DNA of 64,000 nt from Thinopyrum elongatum (lineage: Eukaryota; Streptophyta; Magnoliopsida; Poales; Poaceae): NCBI GenBank assembly GCA_011799875.1, contig CM022302.1, positions 307,221,048 to 307,285,047 on the forward strand, read 5' to 3'. Shown here one piece after another: positions 25,056 through 36,184 of this stretch. Positions within the stretch are counted from its first letter, which is position 1. Each line of letters begins with the position of its first letter. The notes beneath the pieces are model-generated. The model was not told the DNA's origin and did no database searches. It was given only the letters and a program-made list of their open reading frames with translations. The position numbers and the translations under genes are program-made.

Positions 25056-26300
25056 GAACCACAACTCTAGCACGATCAATGCCATGTGTTGAGGGACAGG
25101 AGGAAGGAAGACACCCGCGTCACTATCGAGCGGCGTCTCGAGGCTTGCCGTCAGTCAGACAGGCGTAATGGGCCCGTTGTTGACGAACCCGCACCTAGTG
25201 CTGGTGGGTACTTACCTTACGAGTGGGTTGCCCTGCCTTCACTCGTGAGCTGCGGCAAGTCCGTTGGCCGTCCTCCTGCACCTTCAAGCCTGACTTGCCA
25301 GAGAAATATGATGGAAAATTGAACTCGACAGAGTTTTTGGGCATCTATACGATTGCTGTTCAAGCCGCCGGGGGAATAGATGAGAAAGTGCTCGCCAACT
25401 ACTTCCCGTTGGCCCTCAAACCCAATGTGAGGGCTTGGCTGATGCACTTGTCGAAGGATTCCATTTCTTCATGAGCAGACCTGTGCACTGAGTTTGTTGG
25501 CGCCTTCACTGGCGGCCATCAAGAACCAGGACAGCCCAGTGACCTTCAAGCTCTTCTGCAAAAAGAAGGAGAGAGTTTGCGTAAGTATCTGTAAAGGTTT
25601 AGCCGAGTGCACCGCAACATCCCGAAGATACATCCAGCAGCTGTGATTGCCGCATTCCACACGAATGTGCGCAATCGGAGGATGTGAGCCAAGATGAATG
25701 TTCGGCTGCCCAAGACTGTCAACGAACTTTACACGTCGGCGGACAAGTGTGCTCGGGTTGAAGAGGGCAGAAGACTTCTAGGAGAGGAGGTTGGTGTCAA
25801 GTCGATTCGGAAGACAACAACAACACCGCCACTCCTGGGAAGAGCAACAGGAAGTGCAACAAGAAGCGTAAAGGGAAAGCAGTGATGGTTGTTGAGAGCT
25901 CTGGTGATCTTAGCACCGACAAGAAAGCAAAGACTGAGACACCCGGCAAGGAAGCCGCTACTTGCGCTGATTGCCGGGCAGCTGCGACGACTGAGAAAAC
26001 CGGCAAGTCCGATGGGCCATACTGCAAGATCCATAGAACCAAAGGCCATGATCTCCAAGATTGCAAGCAAATTGAACAGCTGGTCGAGAAGCAAAAAGCT
26101 GAGTATGGAAGGCGTGATAAGGAGAGAGTCCAGAATGGCGCTGGTGGGAAGGGCCGCGGTGGCCGCAATGGCCATCATGGCAAGGTTGATCAGCAGAAGG
26201 AAAAACCGGCCAGGGCCGTGAGAAAAAGGAAAATGAAGATGAGAGCGATGAAGAGGATGATGAAATCAGCGAGCAGGAATTCCAGAAGGCTACCAAGGCG
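25056..26300 (+). pseudogene. Element F gag
   Basis: Capsid-like blocks match B: FKPDLPEKYDGKLN, then FPLALKPNVRAWLMHL. In the frame beginning at 25223 there are stops at 25472-25474 (TGA where B has Trp), 25592-25594 and 25685-25687. A frameshift near 25800 leads to the basic tail, which keeps the YCKIHRTKGHDLQDC segment. It encodes a decayed structural protein. Confidence 0.75.
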
Positions 26301-27158
26301 ATGTGTATTGACGGGGGTGCATCATTGCACTCCTCTCACTGCCAACTCAAGCAGTGGGCGTGTGAAGTCAATGCAGCAGAACCAGTAGCAAGCGCACGAG
26401 AACCACTTAAATGGTCCCGCACGCCCATCATTTTTGACATTGAGGATCATCTAGATCGCACCAATGCGGTCGGATGCTTGCCGTTGTTGGTTTCACCAAC
26501 AATCCGCAACCTCAAAGTCACAAAGATGTTTGTTGACAACGAAGCAGGGTTGAATTTGATTTCCCCTGACGTGCTTAAGAAACTACAAATTCCTAACGGA
26601 GACCTGAAGAAGACTGGCACTTTCCAAGGGATCAACCATTGAAGGAGCCAGCCGAAGAGAAAGATTACATTGCCAGTGAGATTTGGCGGGGAAATAAATT
26701 TCAGAACTGAGAAGGTTGTGTTTGATGTTGTTGAGCTTCCCCTGTCGTTCAACAGAATCCTTGGTCGTCCAGCTTTGGCCAAATTCATTGCAACATCTCA
26801 TTACACATATAACACTTTGAAGATGCCGGGCCCAATGGGAGTCATCTCCATCCCGTCGGATAAGAGAGATGCGGTCATATGCGTCGACAAGATGTATAGA
26901 GATGCGCTAGCAGAAGAGGCCATCAAGACCTCAGCTCCCGCTAAGGAGGAAAAGAAAGTTAAGAAAAATGGCAAGGACACAGACAAGGACCCCGGGAAGC
27001 GCACCTCTTCGAAGTGCCCTGCGCCCGACAGTGACTTGCCAGAAAGCTCGGTTAGCAAGAGACCAAAGGCTGCTCCCCCTGCAACAAAGAAGGTTCCGGC
27101 AAGGCTGGATGGCGCTGATGGTACTTTTACCATTAGTGCCACCCTTGATGACAAATAG
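26301..27158 (+). pseudogene. Element F protease and linker
   Basis: It begins with the IDGGASLHSSH block. The active-site motif reads VDNEAGLNLIS against VDGGAGLNLIS in B: the Asp is kept but the next two residues have changed. Stops lie at 26640-26642 and 27156-27158. The Lys-rich linker corresponds to 14017-14358 of B. Confidence 0.7.
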
Positions 27159-28852
27159 GAAAGCACGCTCATTGCCTTCCTGCAGGCGAATGTCGATGTG
27201 TTTGCATGGCAACCATCTGACATCCCTGGTGTTCCTAGGGAGGTAATCGAGCACCACCTTGCTGTCTGTCCTCATGCCCGTCCCATCAAGCACAAACTCA
27301 GAAAGCAGGCCTTGGAGCGACAACAGTTCATTGCCGAAGAAATCAAGAAACTTGAAGCAGTGGGCTTGGTCAGAGGAGTGTTGCACCCAACTTGGTTAGC
27401 AAATCCAGTGGTGGTACGTAAGGCAAATGAGAAATGGAGACTTTGTATTGACTTCACTGACTTAAACAAGGCATGTCCAAAGGATCCATTTCCCTTGCCG
27501 TGCATCGACCAGATCGTTGACTCCACTTCAGGGTGTGATTTGCTCTCCTTTCTGGATGCATACTCCGGATACCATCAGATCTTCATGGCCAAGGAAGATG
27601 AAGAGAAGACCGCGTTTATTAGCCCATGTGGCATGCACTGCATTGTACGTATGCCTTTCGGGCTAAAAAGCGTCGGTTCTACATTTGCAAGGGCTGTGCA
27701 GATTGGCTTCGAGCCTCAGCTACACAGAAACATAGAAGCCTACATGGATGACATAGTGGTTAAGACCAGAGATAAGTCTACACTTGTCCAGGATCTGGAA
27801 GAAACTTTTGCAAACCTACAGAAGATCAACTTGAAGCTTAACCCAGAGAAATGTGTGTTTGGCGTTCTGTTCGGCAAGCTTCTTGGGTTCTTTGTTTCCC
27901 ATAGAGGGATAGAAGCCAGCCCCGACAAGATCAAAGCAATAGATCAGATCCAAGCCCCTTAAACCATCAAGGATGTGAGCCGTCTGGCTGGCTGTGTTGC
28001 TGCGCTGAGTAGATTCATTTCAAAATCCGCCTAGCATGCCCTGCCGTTCTTCAAAATCTTGAAGAAGGCTGGTCCAATGAAATGGACCCCGTAGGTAGAG
28101 GCTACGCTGCGGGATTTGAAGACCTACCTTTCCTCCACACCAACCTTGGTTGCACCTAAGCCAAAAGAGCTGCTGCTGCTATACTTAGCGGCAATAAATC
28201 AAGTGGTTAGTGTTGCCTTGGTGGCGCAGAGGGAAGTGGATAGCAAAGGGACCAATATGGTAGAGCCACCCAGTGATGGATCAAACCTGTCCCCGGAAAG
28301 CCCTGATACAAATGGAGAAGAGGTGCCACAAGCAGATGTTGGCAATCAAAAGATGTTAGCAAGGAAGAAGATGGTGTAGCGACCAGTTTACTTTGTCAGC
28401 TCCCTCTTGCAGGGGGCTAGGTCAAGGTACTCTAGGGTGCAAAAGTTGATCTTTGGGCTTCTTATGGCCTCGAGGAAGCTGCGCCATTACTTCCAAGCTC
28501 ACGAGATCACGGTTGTGACTCGCCTTCCTTTAGAGTGCATTCTTAGGAACCCCAAGGCTACCGGCAGGATAGTTGAGTGGGCATTGGAGTTATCAAGCTT
28601 TGCTTTGAAAGTTGAAAGCACGACAACTATCCAAAGTAGGATACTGGCAGAATTCATTGCAGAGTGGACACCAACACCTGACGAAGAAGTGCTAGAGACA
28701 GTTCTCCCCGGCAAGGAGGCCCCCAAGGAGTGGGTGATGTACTTTGATGGAGCTTTTTCACTTCAAGGCGCCGGGGCTGGAGTGTTCCTTATCGCACCCA
28801 CCAGAGAGCACCTCAAGTATGTTATCCAGATGCACTTCCCCAGGGAAGAGGC
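27159..28852 (+). pseudogene. Element F reverse transcriptase and 5' part of RNase H
   Basis: A long open stretch (27198-27962) contains CIDFTDLNKACPKDPFPL, FLDAYSGYHQIFM, MPFGLKS and the catalytic YMDD at 27741-27752. Stops at 27960-27962 and several more up to 28377-28379 break the connection region. RNase H begins at MYFDGAFSLQ and is cut at 28852 by the LTR of G. B can be used to read across the breaks. Confidence 0.8.
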
Positions 28853-29741
28853 TGTCAGATTCAGGGCTCCGCAGACCCAAGAAGGTTCGAACTCTGGGGC
28901 GTGTGCGAAGATCTCAACCAACCCAAGTCTCAAGCTCGCCACCCTACAGCCTAGCCTCGTCGAACACACACGAGCGGGGAAGAAGATGAACACAGTAGTT
29001 TACCCAGGTTCAGGCCACCTTGCGGTGTAAAACCCTACTCCTGCTTTGTGGTGGATTCGCCTCACGAGGAGGCTGAGGATGAACTAGTACAATGGATTAG
29101 CAGCCTCGCGAGGGCTCCGTGGTGAGGGTGGAGTGGATATGATCTGGGTCCCTCCTTGTTCACGGTGGTGGCTAGCCTATATTTATAGTGGCCTTGGTCC
29201 TCTTCCCTCAAAACTTAGGCGGGAAGGGATCCCACAATGGCCAATTTGAAAGCGGACAAGAGGTACATCTAATCCTGACGAAAGGTGGTCTTTGCCTGCA
29301 AAGCTTCTGGTCATGACGTAGCGGTGGGCTCGGCGATGACATCTTTCCTGCCGAGCTCGTGGTCTTGGTCTTGTTGCACCGGAATGGAAACCTTTGGGAG
29401 ACTCCTCAGGAAACTACGCCTGTCCTTGCTCCCTTAGCACCAAAAGGGAAACTGCCTCCTCTGCGCCTGCTGGCGCCCGCCTGGCCATGGTCGTCATGGC
29501 TCACATCATCTCAGGCTCGTGAGGCTGAGTACCTGCATAGAAATCTCCGCTCCTCGGGAGGCAGCCTGGGGAGGCCGCTCCCTTGGAGGTCTTGGTGCTG
29601 CCCGGCTCGCGAGGCCATGGGGCACTCACGAGGGTCTTGTCTTGGAGTTGTCGCATCTGGGCCATACAGGGCCGTCGAGGCAGCCATGCCATGGGCCGCA
29701 AGCAGGCAGGTCTGGGTACCCCCGATCCTAGAACGCCGACA
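28853..29741 (-). repeat. Element G 3' LTR
   Basis: The 889-bp LTR runs on the + strand from tgtcagattcagg to gaacgccgaca, so TG...CA on both strands. It is followed by the polypurine tract. The reverse complement matches the D LTR closely from end to end. Confidence 0.85.
29177..29188 (-). promoter_or_regulatory. Putative TATA box of element G LTR
   Basis: The minus strand reads CTATAAATATAG. The equivalent in the D LTR is ctatatatagg at 48338-48348. Confidence 0.5.
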
Positions 29742-29757
29742 GTAGCCCCCGGGCCCA
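29742..29757 (-). promoter_or_regulatory. Element G polypurine tract
   Basis: The minus strand reads GGGCCCGGGGGCTAC directly before the LTR. Element D has the same bases at 47771-47785. Confidence 0.75.
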
Positions 29758-29984
29758 AGGCGCGCTCGGACTGGCTTCGAGGCGAAGCCAAAGAGAGAGG
29801 GCGGAGCGCCGTGGGCCCCAATCGCCTGTGGGCCAGGCTTGACGCGTGGTGCTCGACACGACGCGGATGCCTCCGCTTCGCCATGTCGCCTCGGCAACCG
29901 CTCCGAATTGACAGCAGCCTGGTGCATGTAGCAGGGCCATCATCACTCGAAATGTGGAAGTGCTCCGGTTAGCCTTCTTTTGCC

Positions 29985-29992
29985 TATAAAAG
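29985..29992 (+). promoter_or_regulatory. TATA box of the antisense B3-like gene of G
   Basis: tataaaag stands 80 bp before the ATG at 30065, on the strand opposite to pol. Element C has the same arrangement at 77 bp. The stretch 29758-29984 between the polypurine tract and this box is non-coding and is shared with D as far as about 29905. Confidence 0.6.
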
Positions 29993-30064
29993 GGGAGGGG
30001 GCGGAGCCCCCTAGCCCATGTTCATCTTCTTGCTTCCCCATTCCGCATTCTTCCAGCAGCATCC

Positions 30065-31084
30065 ATGGCGCTGGTGAGAAGGTTCTCCGTCGAAGAGAAA
30101 GGCAAGGCTCCCCAGGAGGGGCCGGGGGCACTGCCGCCTAAGAGAGGGCGCAGCCGTCCCCGCAAGTCCGCGGCCGCACCAGCGACATCTTCACGGGGGC
30201 GCGGGCGCCCGCCTCTGACGGCCCGCACCAGCTCCAGCAACCGGGGAAAGGGCCTCTCCTGCGGGGGTGGCTGCGGGGGTCCTGGCAGCTGCGGCCAAGA
30301 GGGAAGGCATGCAGTGGCCTTCCGGCCACCGCGCCCGCTCGAACGGCACGGCCCGTGAGTTCATTGTACGGGTGGAGGGCCCTCCTGGCACCTGGCTTCT
30401 GCTTCCAACCCCCTTCACGGAGGAGCTGTCGGCAGTGGGACCCGTTGGGCTGTGGCTGCAGCGTGACGGCTGCTGCAACGGGTCCTTGTGGGTGGAGGTC
30501 AAGGTCACCTCCATCGGTCATATGTTCTGACCCGCGGATGGCAGTCATTTGCCCGTGCCCGCGGCCTGAAGGGGAGGCACACCCCCCACTTTAGGTATGA
30601 TGGGGCGGCAACGCTCTTCGTCAGGGTCTTCGAGGAGGACGCCAGTCGCCTGGGGTACTGCCCAGAAGGTGACGACAACGACAGCGACCGCCCCTCCGAT
30701 GACGACGGCCAGCACGTCGCTGGTGTCCTCGGCGGTGAACCTGCCCTTGGCCGCTTGACCTCCAGTAGCAGCGGCGCCTCCTCCGGGGGAAGCTCGAGCG
30801 ACGACGACTACGACGAGCCGCCCCGTCGCCGCACCCGGACCCAGGAGGGCGGCAATCCGCTACGTGCCTTGCCCCCGCTCAGGAGGACGTCGAGCTGCCT
30901 CACCACCGCACCTCCGTCAAGCAGGAGGAGGACTCGAACTAAGCACGGGCGGCGGTGGAGCCAGGCCTCAGGAGTAGTGGTCCTCGGGAGGCCGCCTCTT
31001 CATTTTTTTATCTCCAGCATTAAGAACTATGGAAAAAAAACCGCGGGGCATGTAATGAACTGCGGCGCTTGCGCCCCTATATAA
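30065..31084 (+). pseudogene. Antisense B3-domain-like protein of element G, frameshifted
   Basis: It starts MALVRRF and has a basic N-terminus with two AT-hook-like patches (RGRSRPRK and RGRGRPP). The domain is then spread over three frame segments with breaks near 30255 and 30525: EFIVRVEGPP and LLLPTPFTEEL, followed by RGWQSFARARGLKGR and ATLFVRVFEE. This order (LP.pF, GW..F....L..G, F.V..F) is that of the plant B3 DNA-binding fold, and the homologue in C is uninterrupted. A Ser/Asp-rich tail follows; the exact C-terminus is uncertain. It lies antisense to pol next to the 3' LTR, as extra ORFs do in Tat elements. The frameshifts make it a pseudogene here. Confidence 0.6.
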
Positions 31085-32114
31085 GTATTTCCTGTTAGTG
31101 TTCCAGCATTTATATCGTTACTGATCGAAAATTTCTCGCCTGGTGCGGTTAGGATAACTTATCTTGGTGCGTTCGTGGCCCTTGGCGGGTTCCTGTGTCA
31201 CGAGGGCACATTCCTCCGGAGCTTTAGATCTCATGCAGGTCCCTTCCTCTGTTGATGATGCGGTTGGGGTGCCGGAGCGGCCTATGGAGCTTGTCGAGGG
31301 ACCTTCCTTCTCGTGACCCGATAGCTCCGGAAACTTGAGGGGCATGCTGCCCGCGAGGCCTCCGGAGGACTCACGAGGGTCCAGAACTTCCGGGGATGTC
31401 TTCACCGAGCAATGAACCCCATGAGGCGCTGAGACGCAACCTACGTAGGGTTCCTTGACGATGAGCCAAACTGTGGCTTTCGATCATCCTGAGTCTCGAG
31501 CCCCCGAACGAGGGCCGACCACCGCTAGCACGCCGAGGCGCGATGCCCGGCAAGGCCAGGAGGTGAGCGTTCCTGAGGCCGGGGGGCCGATGGCTCTCTC
31601 GCGAGGGTCGCACGATGACTCGGTCGCCAAGGTCTTGGCGAGGTGCGCGCATGAGCGGACCTACTGCTGGCACAGCCTAGGCCAGCTCAGGTGTACACAC
31701 CATGCCCAGTCCTCGCTCGTGGGACGCGATGGAGGGACCCATGGGCAGCGGCCACACTTCTTAATGATGGAACTCAAGAGAATTAGCACTGCAAGAAGAA
31801 AAAGAAAATTCCCCCCTTTTTGAATAAAGATGCGAGAGCTTCAAATTTCATTCCAAGAAGTGGCAAATTGGTTACAAGAGCAAGCAAAAGAACAGCCGCG
31901 TCCGGCACCTACGCTAGTCTTCTAGTCTTCCTGCCAGTGCGGAGCATGGGGCCATCAGTAGGCGTGGGCATAGTCGCTGATTAACCGTGTCGTCCGCCAG
32001 CGCGGAGCATGGGGCTTCCACTTGGACGTGGGTGGGAGCCCCCGTGAGGCCGGGGAGCGGCGGTTAGGGAGAGTCCGGGGCGTGTACAACCCCACTCTTT
32101 ATTACGTGAGAGTG
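31085..32114. other. Element G non-coding spacer between antisense gene and pol
   Basis: I see no supportable ORF. The right part, 31934-32045, has two diverged copies of a repeat found on the opposite strand in D at 43962-44135. This would hold the 3' ends of both convergent transcripts. Confidence 0.6.
31934..32045 (-). repeat. 64-bp minisatellite, two copies (G)
   Basis: Two units are centred on gcggagcatgggg, reading the same as the D array when reversed. It sits just downstream of the integrase stop in the G orientation. Confidence 0.6.
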
Positions 32115-33425
32115 TCACGGGTAGAACTTGCGGAGATGCTGGATGTTCCAAGCATTCAGGATGGGGACCCCGTCTTGCGTCTCCAGGCGTACGGCGCCGG
32201 GCCTGGAGACACGCGCGATCCAAAACGGGGCCTCCCACATGGGCGAGAGCTTGTGAAGGCCCTCCTTGGAGAGGACCCGCCTCAGGACGAGGTCACCCAC
32301 CTCGAGGGTCCGGGAGCGGATGCTGCGGCAGTGGTAGCGCCGCAGCGCCTGCTGGTATCTCACTACGCGGAGTGAGGCCTGGCGACGGGCCTCCTCCACT
32401 AGCACGAGATCCATTCCCCGTGAGCCATCCTAGTGCACCTCGTTGAATGCCAGGGCCCGCGGGGAGCGGTGCTTGACCTCATGCGGGAGGACCGCCTCAG
32501 CCCCGTAAATGAGGAAGAACGGGGTCTCGCCGGTGGGCTTAGTCGCGGTGGTGCGGAAGGACCACAACACGGACTGAAGCTCACCGAGCCAACCCCTGCC
32601 ACAGGACCCAATCTTCTTCTTGAAGCTCCTTGCCTTGAGGCCCCTAAGGACCTTCGCGTTGGTGCGCTCAGCCTGGCCGTTGCTCCGTGGGTGCACACCA
32701 AAGCGTAGCATATTTGCGTTCCAAGGTTAGCACAATATGTCCTGAAGAGGTTGCTTGTGAATTGGGAGCCATTGTCAGTAATGATGCGGTTAGGGACTCT
32801 GAAACCGCTCATGAGGCCCTTGATGAACTTTACGGCTGAGGCGACAGGAATGGAGCGAACGCGTTCCACAGCCGCCCACTTGGTGAACTTGTCGATCGTG
32901 ACGTAGAGGTAGCGGTATCCACCGGCTGCTCGAGGAAACGGACCCAGAATATCCAGGCCCCAGACCACGAAAGGCCATGAGAGTGGGATGGTCTGGAGAC
33001 CTTGCGCGGGCTGGTGAATCTGCTTGACGTGGAACTGGCAGGCCTCACAGGATCGCAGCAGCTCGGTTGCGTCGTTGAGCGCCGTGGGCCAATAGAACCC
33101 GCTGCGGAACACCTTGCCCACGAGGGTTCGCGACGAGGAGTGGTGTCCACAATCACCACCGTGGATGTCGACCAACAGCTCGCGCCCTTGCTCCTTGGAT
33201 ATGCACCGCAGCGAGACGTCGTTGGAGCGGCTTCGGTACAGTTCACCGTCCTGCAAGCAATAAGCGGTGGCCTGACGAACCACGCGTTCTGCATCTTCCT
33301 CCTTCTCTGGTGGGGCACCGCGGAGTAAGTACGCCTTGAACTCCTCGGTCCAGCAGCCTTCCTGATGCTCCAACACCAGGAGCAGGCGGGCTCCTGAGGT
33401 CGGACCGTAGGCCGAGGCACCATAG
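32115..33425 (-). pseudogene. Element G integrase, frameshifted
   Basis: The zinc-binding segment (CEACQFH) and the first two catalytic Asp (WGLDILGPFP and ITDNGSQF) are in the frame 32399-33376. A frameshift near 32700 moves the catalytic Glu (HPRSNGQAERTN) to the frame 32430-32711. The C-terminal domain lies in 32115-32414 and ends HLRKFYP. All three catalytic residues are still encoded but not in one frame. Confidence 0.8.
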
Positions 33426-33477
33426 GATGGGGCCAGAGGTGGCTCTAACAGAAGCGGTGGAGGGCGGCGAGGGGGGG

Positions 33478-33478
<1 letters not shown>

Positions 33479-33510
<32 letters not shown>
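33479..33510. repeat. Poly-G run of 32
   Basis: Thirty-two consecutive G, preceded by GGGGGGGC at 33471-33478. It lies between integrase and RNase H of element G. Such a run is unexpected in coding-derived sequence and may be a sequencing artefact. Confidence 0.9.
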
Positions 33511-33515
<5 letters not shown>

Positions 33516-34440
33516 CCGACAGCTTGAAGAGCCTTTCCTCGAAGACGCCAGGCTTCTAGGGCTCGCGGCGAGATGCCCTCTTGGCGATGTCGTCTGCTTC
33601 TTTGTTCATGCCGTGCGGGACGTGCTGCAACTCTAAGCCCAGGAAGCGCTTTTCAATTTTACGTACCTCTTCGAGGTATGCCTCCATGTGCTCATCTTTT
33701 GGCTTGTATTCCTTGTTGGAGAAGTTGACAAGAAGCTGGGAGTTGCCCTTGATGGTGAAACGCTTGACCCCAAGGGCAGCCGCGGCCCTGAGGACGGCGA
33801 TCAGGCCCTCTTATTACACGATGTTGTTGGAGACCTTCTCGCCATGCTGAAAGCAAAGCTGCATGGTGTAGTAGAGCTTGTCCTTAGTCGGTGAGATGAG
33901 TACGGCTCCAGCCCCCGCGCCCCACCACGCGAAGGCACCATCAAAGTGCATGACCCAGCCGTCGGGCGCGTCATTGCCAGGTGTGAGGGATTGGCCCTCG
34001 TCCAGCCCCCGGTCGGGAGCGTCCATCCACTCCACCACAAAATCCGCGAGGGCCATGCCCTTGATGACCCTGGTGTTGCTGAACTCAAGCTGGAAGGCTT
34101 GCAGCTCAATGTTCTACTCTGCAACCCTTCCAGTAGTGTTGGGGCTGTGAAGCACCTTCTCCAGGGGGTACGCGGAGACGACCTTGATGGGGTGGCCTTG
34201 GAAATAATGATGCAGCTTCCTAGAGGTGACGAGGAGCGCGAGCAGGAGCTTCTGCTGCATGGGGTAGTGCACACACGCATCATGCAGCATCGTGTTGACG
34301 AAGTACACCGGGTGCTCGACGAGGGGCGAGGCATCGATGATGCCCCGCTCCTCGTGGGGCGAGAGGGCCTCAGGAGCCTCGCTATCTGGTGAAGTGATGG
34401 GGGCCTCAGGAGCGCCATCTTGAGGTAGTGAACATGGCGT
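33511..34440 (-). pseudogene. Element G RNase H with Asp to Asn change
   Basis: The first Asp is in MHFDGAF. A stop stands just before the Glu block (EGL, near 33814). The third block reads IKGNSQL where B has HRDSQL, so the catalytic Asp is Asn (codon 33742-33744). The C-terminal part, ending before the poly-G run, includes the LELQHVPHG-like segment. Frames 33801-34056 and 34114-34308 carry the pieces. It would remove RNA from the RNA-DNA hybrid; here it is inactive. Confidence 0.7.
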
Positions 34441-34446
34441 GACCCT

Positions 34447-35659
34447 TCACGGGATGCCTCGCTTTGCACCCACGGCGGCGTGCTCCTCCCTGACCGCCAC
34501 AAGTGCTGCGCTGGCCGAGTGGGGGGTGGCCGCCAAGTAGAGCATCAAAGGCTCAAGAGGACGAGGTGCCAACATTACGGGCGGGCTCGTGAGGTACCTC
34601 TTGAGGTCTTCGAAAGCTGCCTCAGCCTCCGGAGTCCACTCAAAAGGGCCCTTTCTCTTCATTAGCTTGAAGAAAGGGAGGGCGCGCTCTCTGAGCTTGG
34701 AGATGAAATGCCCCAGTGAGGTCATGCACCCCGCGAGGTTTTGCATTTCCTTGAGGGTCCGCGGCAGGCGCATTTTTTCTATTGCCTTGATCTTCTCGCG
34801 GTTAGCCTCAATCCCTCGGTGCGATACGAGGAAACCCAGCAATTTGCCGGATGGGACCCCGAAAACGCACTTTTCTGGTTGAGCCTCAGGTTCACTTGGC
34901 GCAGGTTGGTGAAAGTTTCTTCCAGGTCTTCGATGAGGGTCCTCGCTTCCCGCGACTTGACCAAGATGCCATCGATGTATGCCTACGCATTTGGCCCCAG
35001 CTGCAGCCCCAACGCGATGTGCACCAGCCGCTGGAAGGTTGCACCGGCATTCCGCAGCCCGAAGCGCATGCGGGTGTAGCAGTACACGCCACATGGAGAG
35101 ATGAAGGCCATCATCTCGACGTCCTCTATCGCCATCTTGATCTGATGATATCTAGAAAAAGCGTCCAAAAAACACAACAGATCGCACTCGGCGGTGGAGT
35201 CCATGATCTGGTCGATGCGTGGAAGCGGGAAGGGGTCCCGAGGACAAGCCTTGTTGAGGCTTGTGAACTCGACGCACATACGCTCCTTCACCCCTTTTTG
35301 GGGACGATCACCAGGTTGGCCAGCCAGTCTGGGTGTCGCACTTCCCGAATAACGCCGGCCTCCAGTAGCTTGCGGACCTCTTGGACGATGAATGCTTGCT
35401 TCTCTTGCGCTTGACGTCGTGCCTTTTGGTTCACGGGGTGCGCTCCGGGGCATACCCTCAGGTGGTGCTTGATCACCTCCCTTGGGACGCCGACCAGGTC
35501 CGACGCCTCCCAAGCGAACACGTCCTTGTTTGCCCGGAGGAAGCCAATCAGTGCCTGCTCCTGCTCTGGGGGGAGACCGGCTCCTATGGTGAAGGTGGGG
35601 CCTGGATTCTCGTCGTCAATGGGCACCTGCTTTGTGTAGGCCCGGTCCTGAGAGAACAA
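34447..35659 (-). pseudogene. Element G reverse transcriptase, catalytic motif altered
   Basis: The blocks FTSLNKACPRDPFPLPRIDQ, FLDAFSRYHQI and RFGL are present. The catalytic box reads YIDG (34968-34979) instead of Y-x-D-D, and a TAG stands just before it at 34983-34985. The connection region (LGFLVSHRGIEANREKIKAI and PFEWTPEAEAAF) follows in 34447-34900. A frameshift near 35290 joins the N-terminal part (EVRKLLEAGVIREVRHPDWL). Confidence 0.8.
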
Positions 35660-36184
35660 CTTCTTTTCTTCATGGGCGCGGCCCCGAGGGCCTCTGGGGC
35701 GTCCTCAGCACCTGGTCGAGAGGCCGCCGGGGCCTCGTAGGCGAGCTTGAGAGCTCGGACCGCGTCCTTTGTGTCCCCGGCCACCGTTATGATGCCATCG
35801 CTGCCCGACATCTTGATGACGTTGTAGCCCGGATGAGTTGCCACCATGAATTTGGCGAGGGCCGGATACCCAAGGATGGCGTTGTACGGGAGGCCGATGT
35901 GGGCCACGTTGAAGTTGATCATCTCGGTGTGGTAATTGTCGCGCTTGCCAAAGGTGACAGGAAGGCGCACCTGCCCCACGGGGGTGGCAGAGCCCCTAGT
36001 CAGCCCCAAGAAGGGTATGGTGGGTGCGAGCTGGTCATGAGGGACCTGGAGCATATTGAAGGTTTCTAGGGAAAGGACATTGAGGCCGGCGCCGCCATTG
36101 ATGAAGGTCTTGGTGACCGCGATGTTGGTGATGGTGGGCGTGCATATCATGGGAAGCGCGCCCGCTGCGACAGTAGTCTTGGGG
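35660..36184 (-). pseudogene. Element G protease, active-site Asp replaced
   Basis: The active-site loop reads FINGGAGLNVLS: the position occupied by Asp in B (VDGGAGLN) is Asn, codon 36097-36099. The fold continues through RLPVTFGKRDNYHTE and LPYNAILGYPALAKFM. The frame is open from about 35584 up to the point where the LTR of C interrupts it. Confidence 0.8.

Larger units (their letters stand above)
25056..28852 (+). mobile_element. Element F: Tat-lineage gypsy fragment, same family as B
   Basis: Gag, protease, RT and the start of RNase H lie on the + strand and match B protein by protein, with many more stops. It has no LTR in the window. Its left side is cut by E (inside gag) and its right side by G (inside RNase H), so F is the oldest layer of the left nest. 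Confidence 0.8.
28853..36184 (-). mobile_element. Element G: Tat-lineage gypsy, second family, 5' part lost
   Basis: From left: 3' LTR, polypurine tract, a + strand B3-like gene, a non-coding stretch, then integrase, RNase H, RT and protease on the minus strand. The LTR matches that of element D (47786-48663) and the proteins match those of D. The five bases before its left end are gaggc. At 36184 the protease frame is cut by the LTR of element C; the gag and 5' LTR of G are not in the window. Confidence 0.82.

Noticed and set aside
33427..33636. Gly-rich 69-aa ORF
   Set aside because: Created by the poly-G run.
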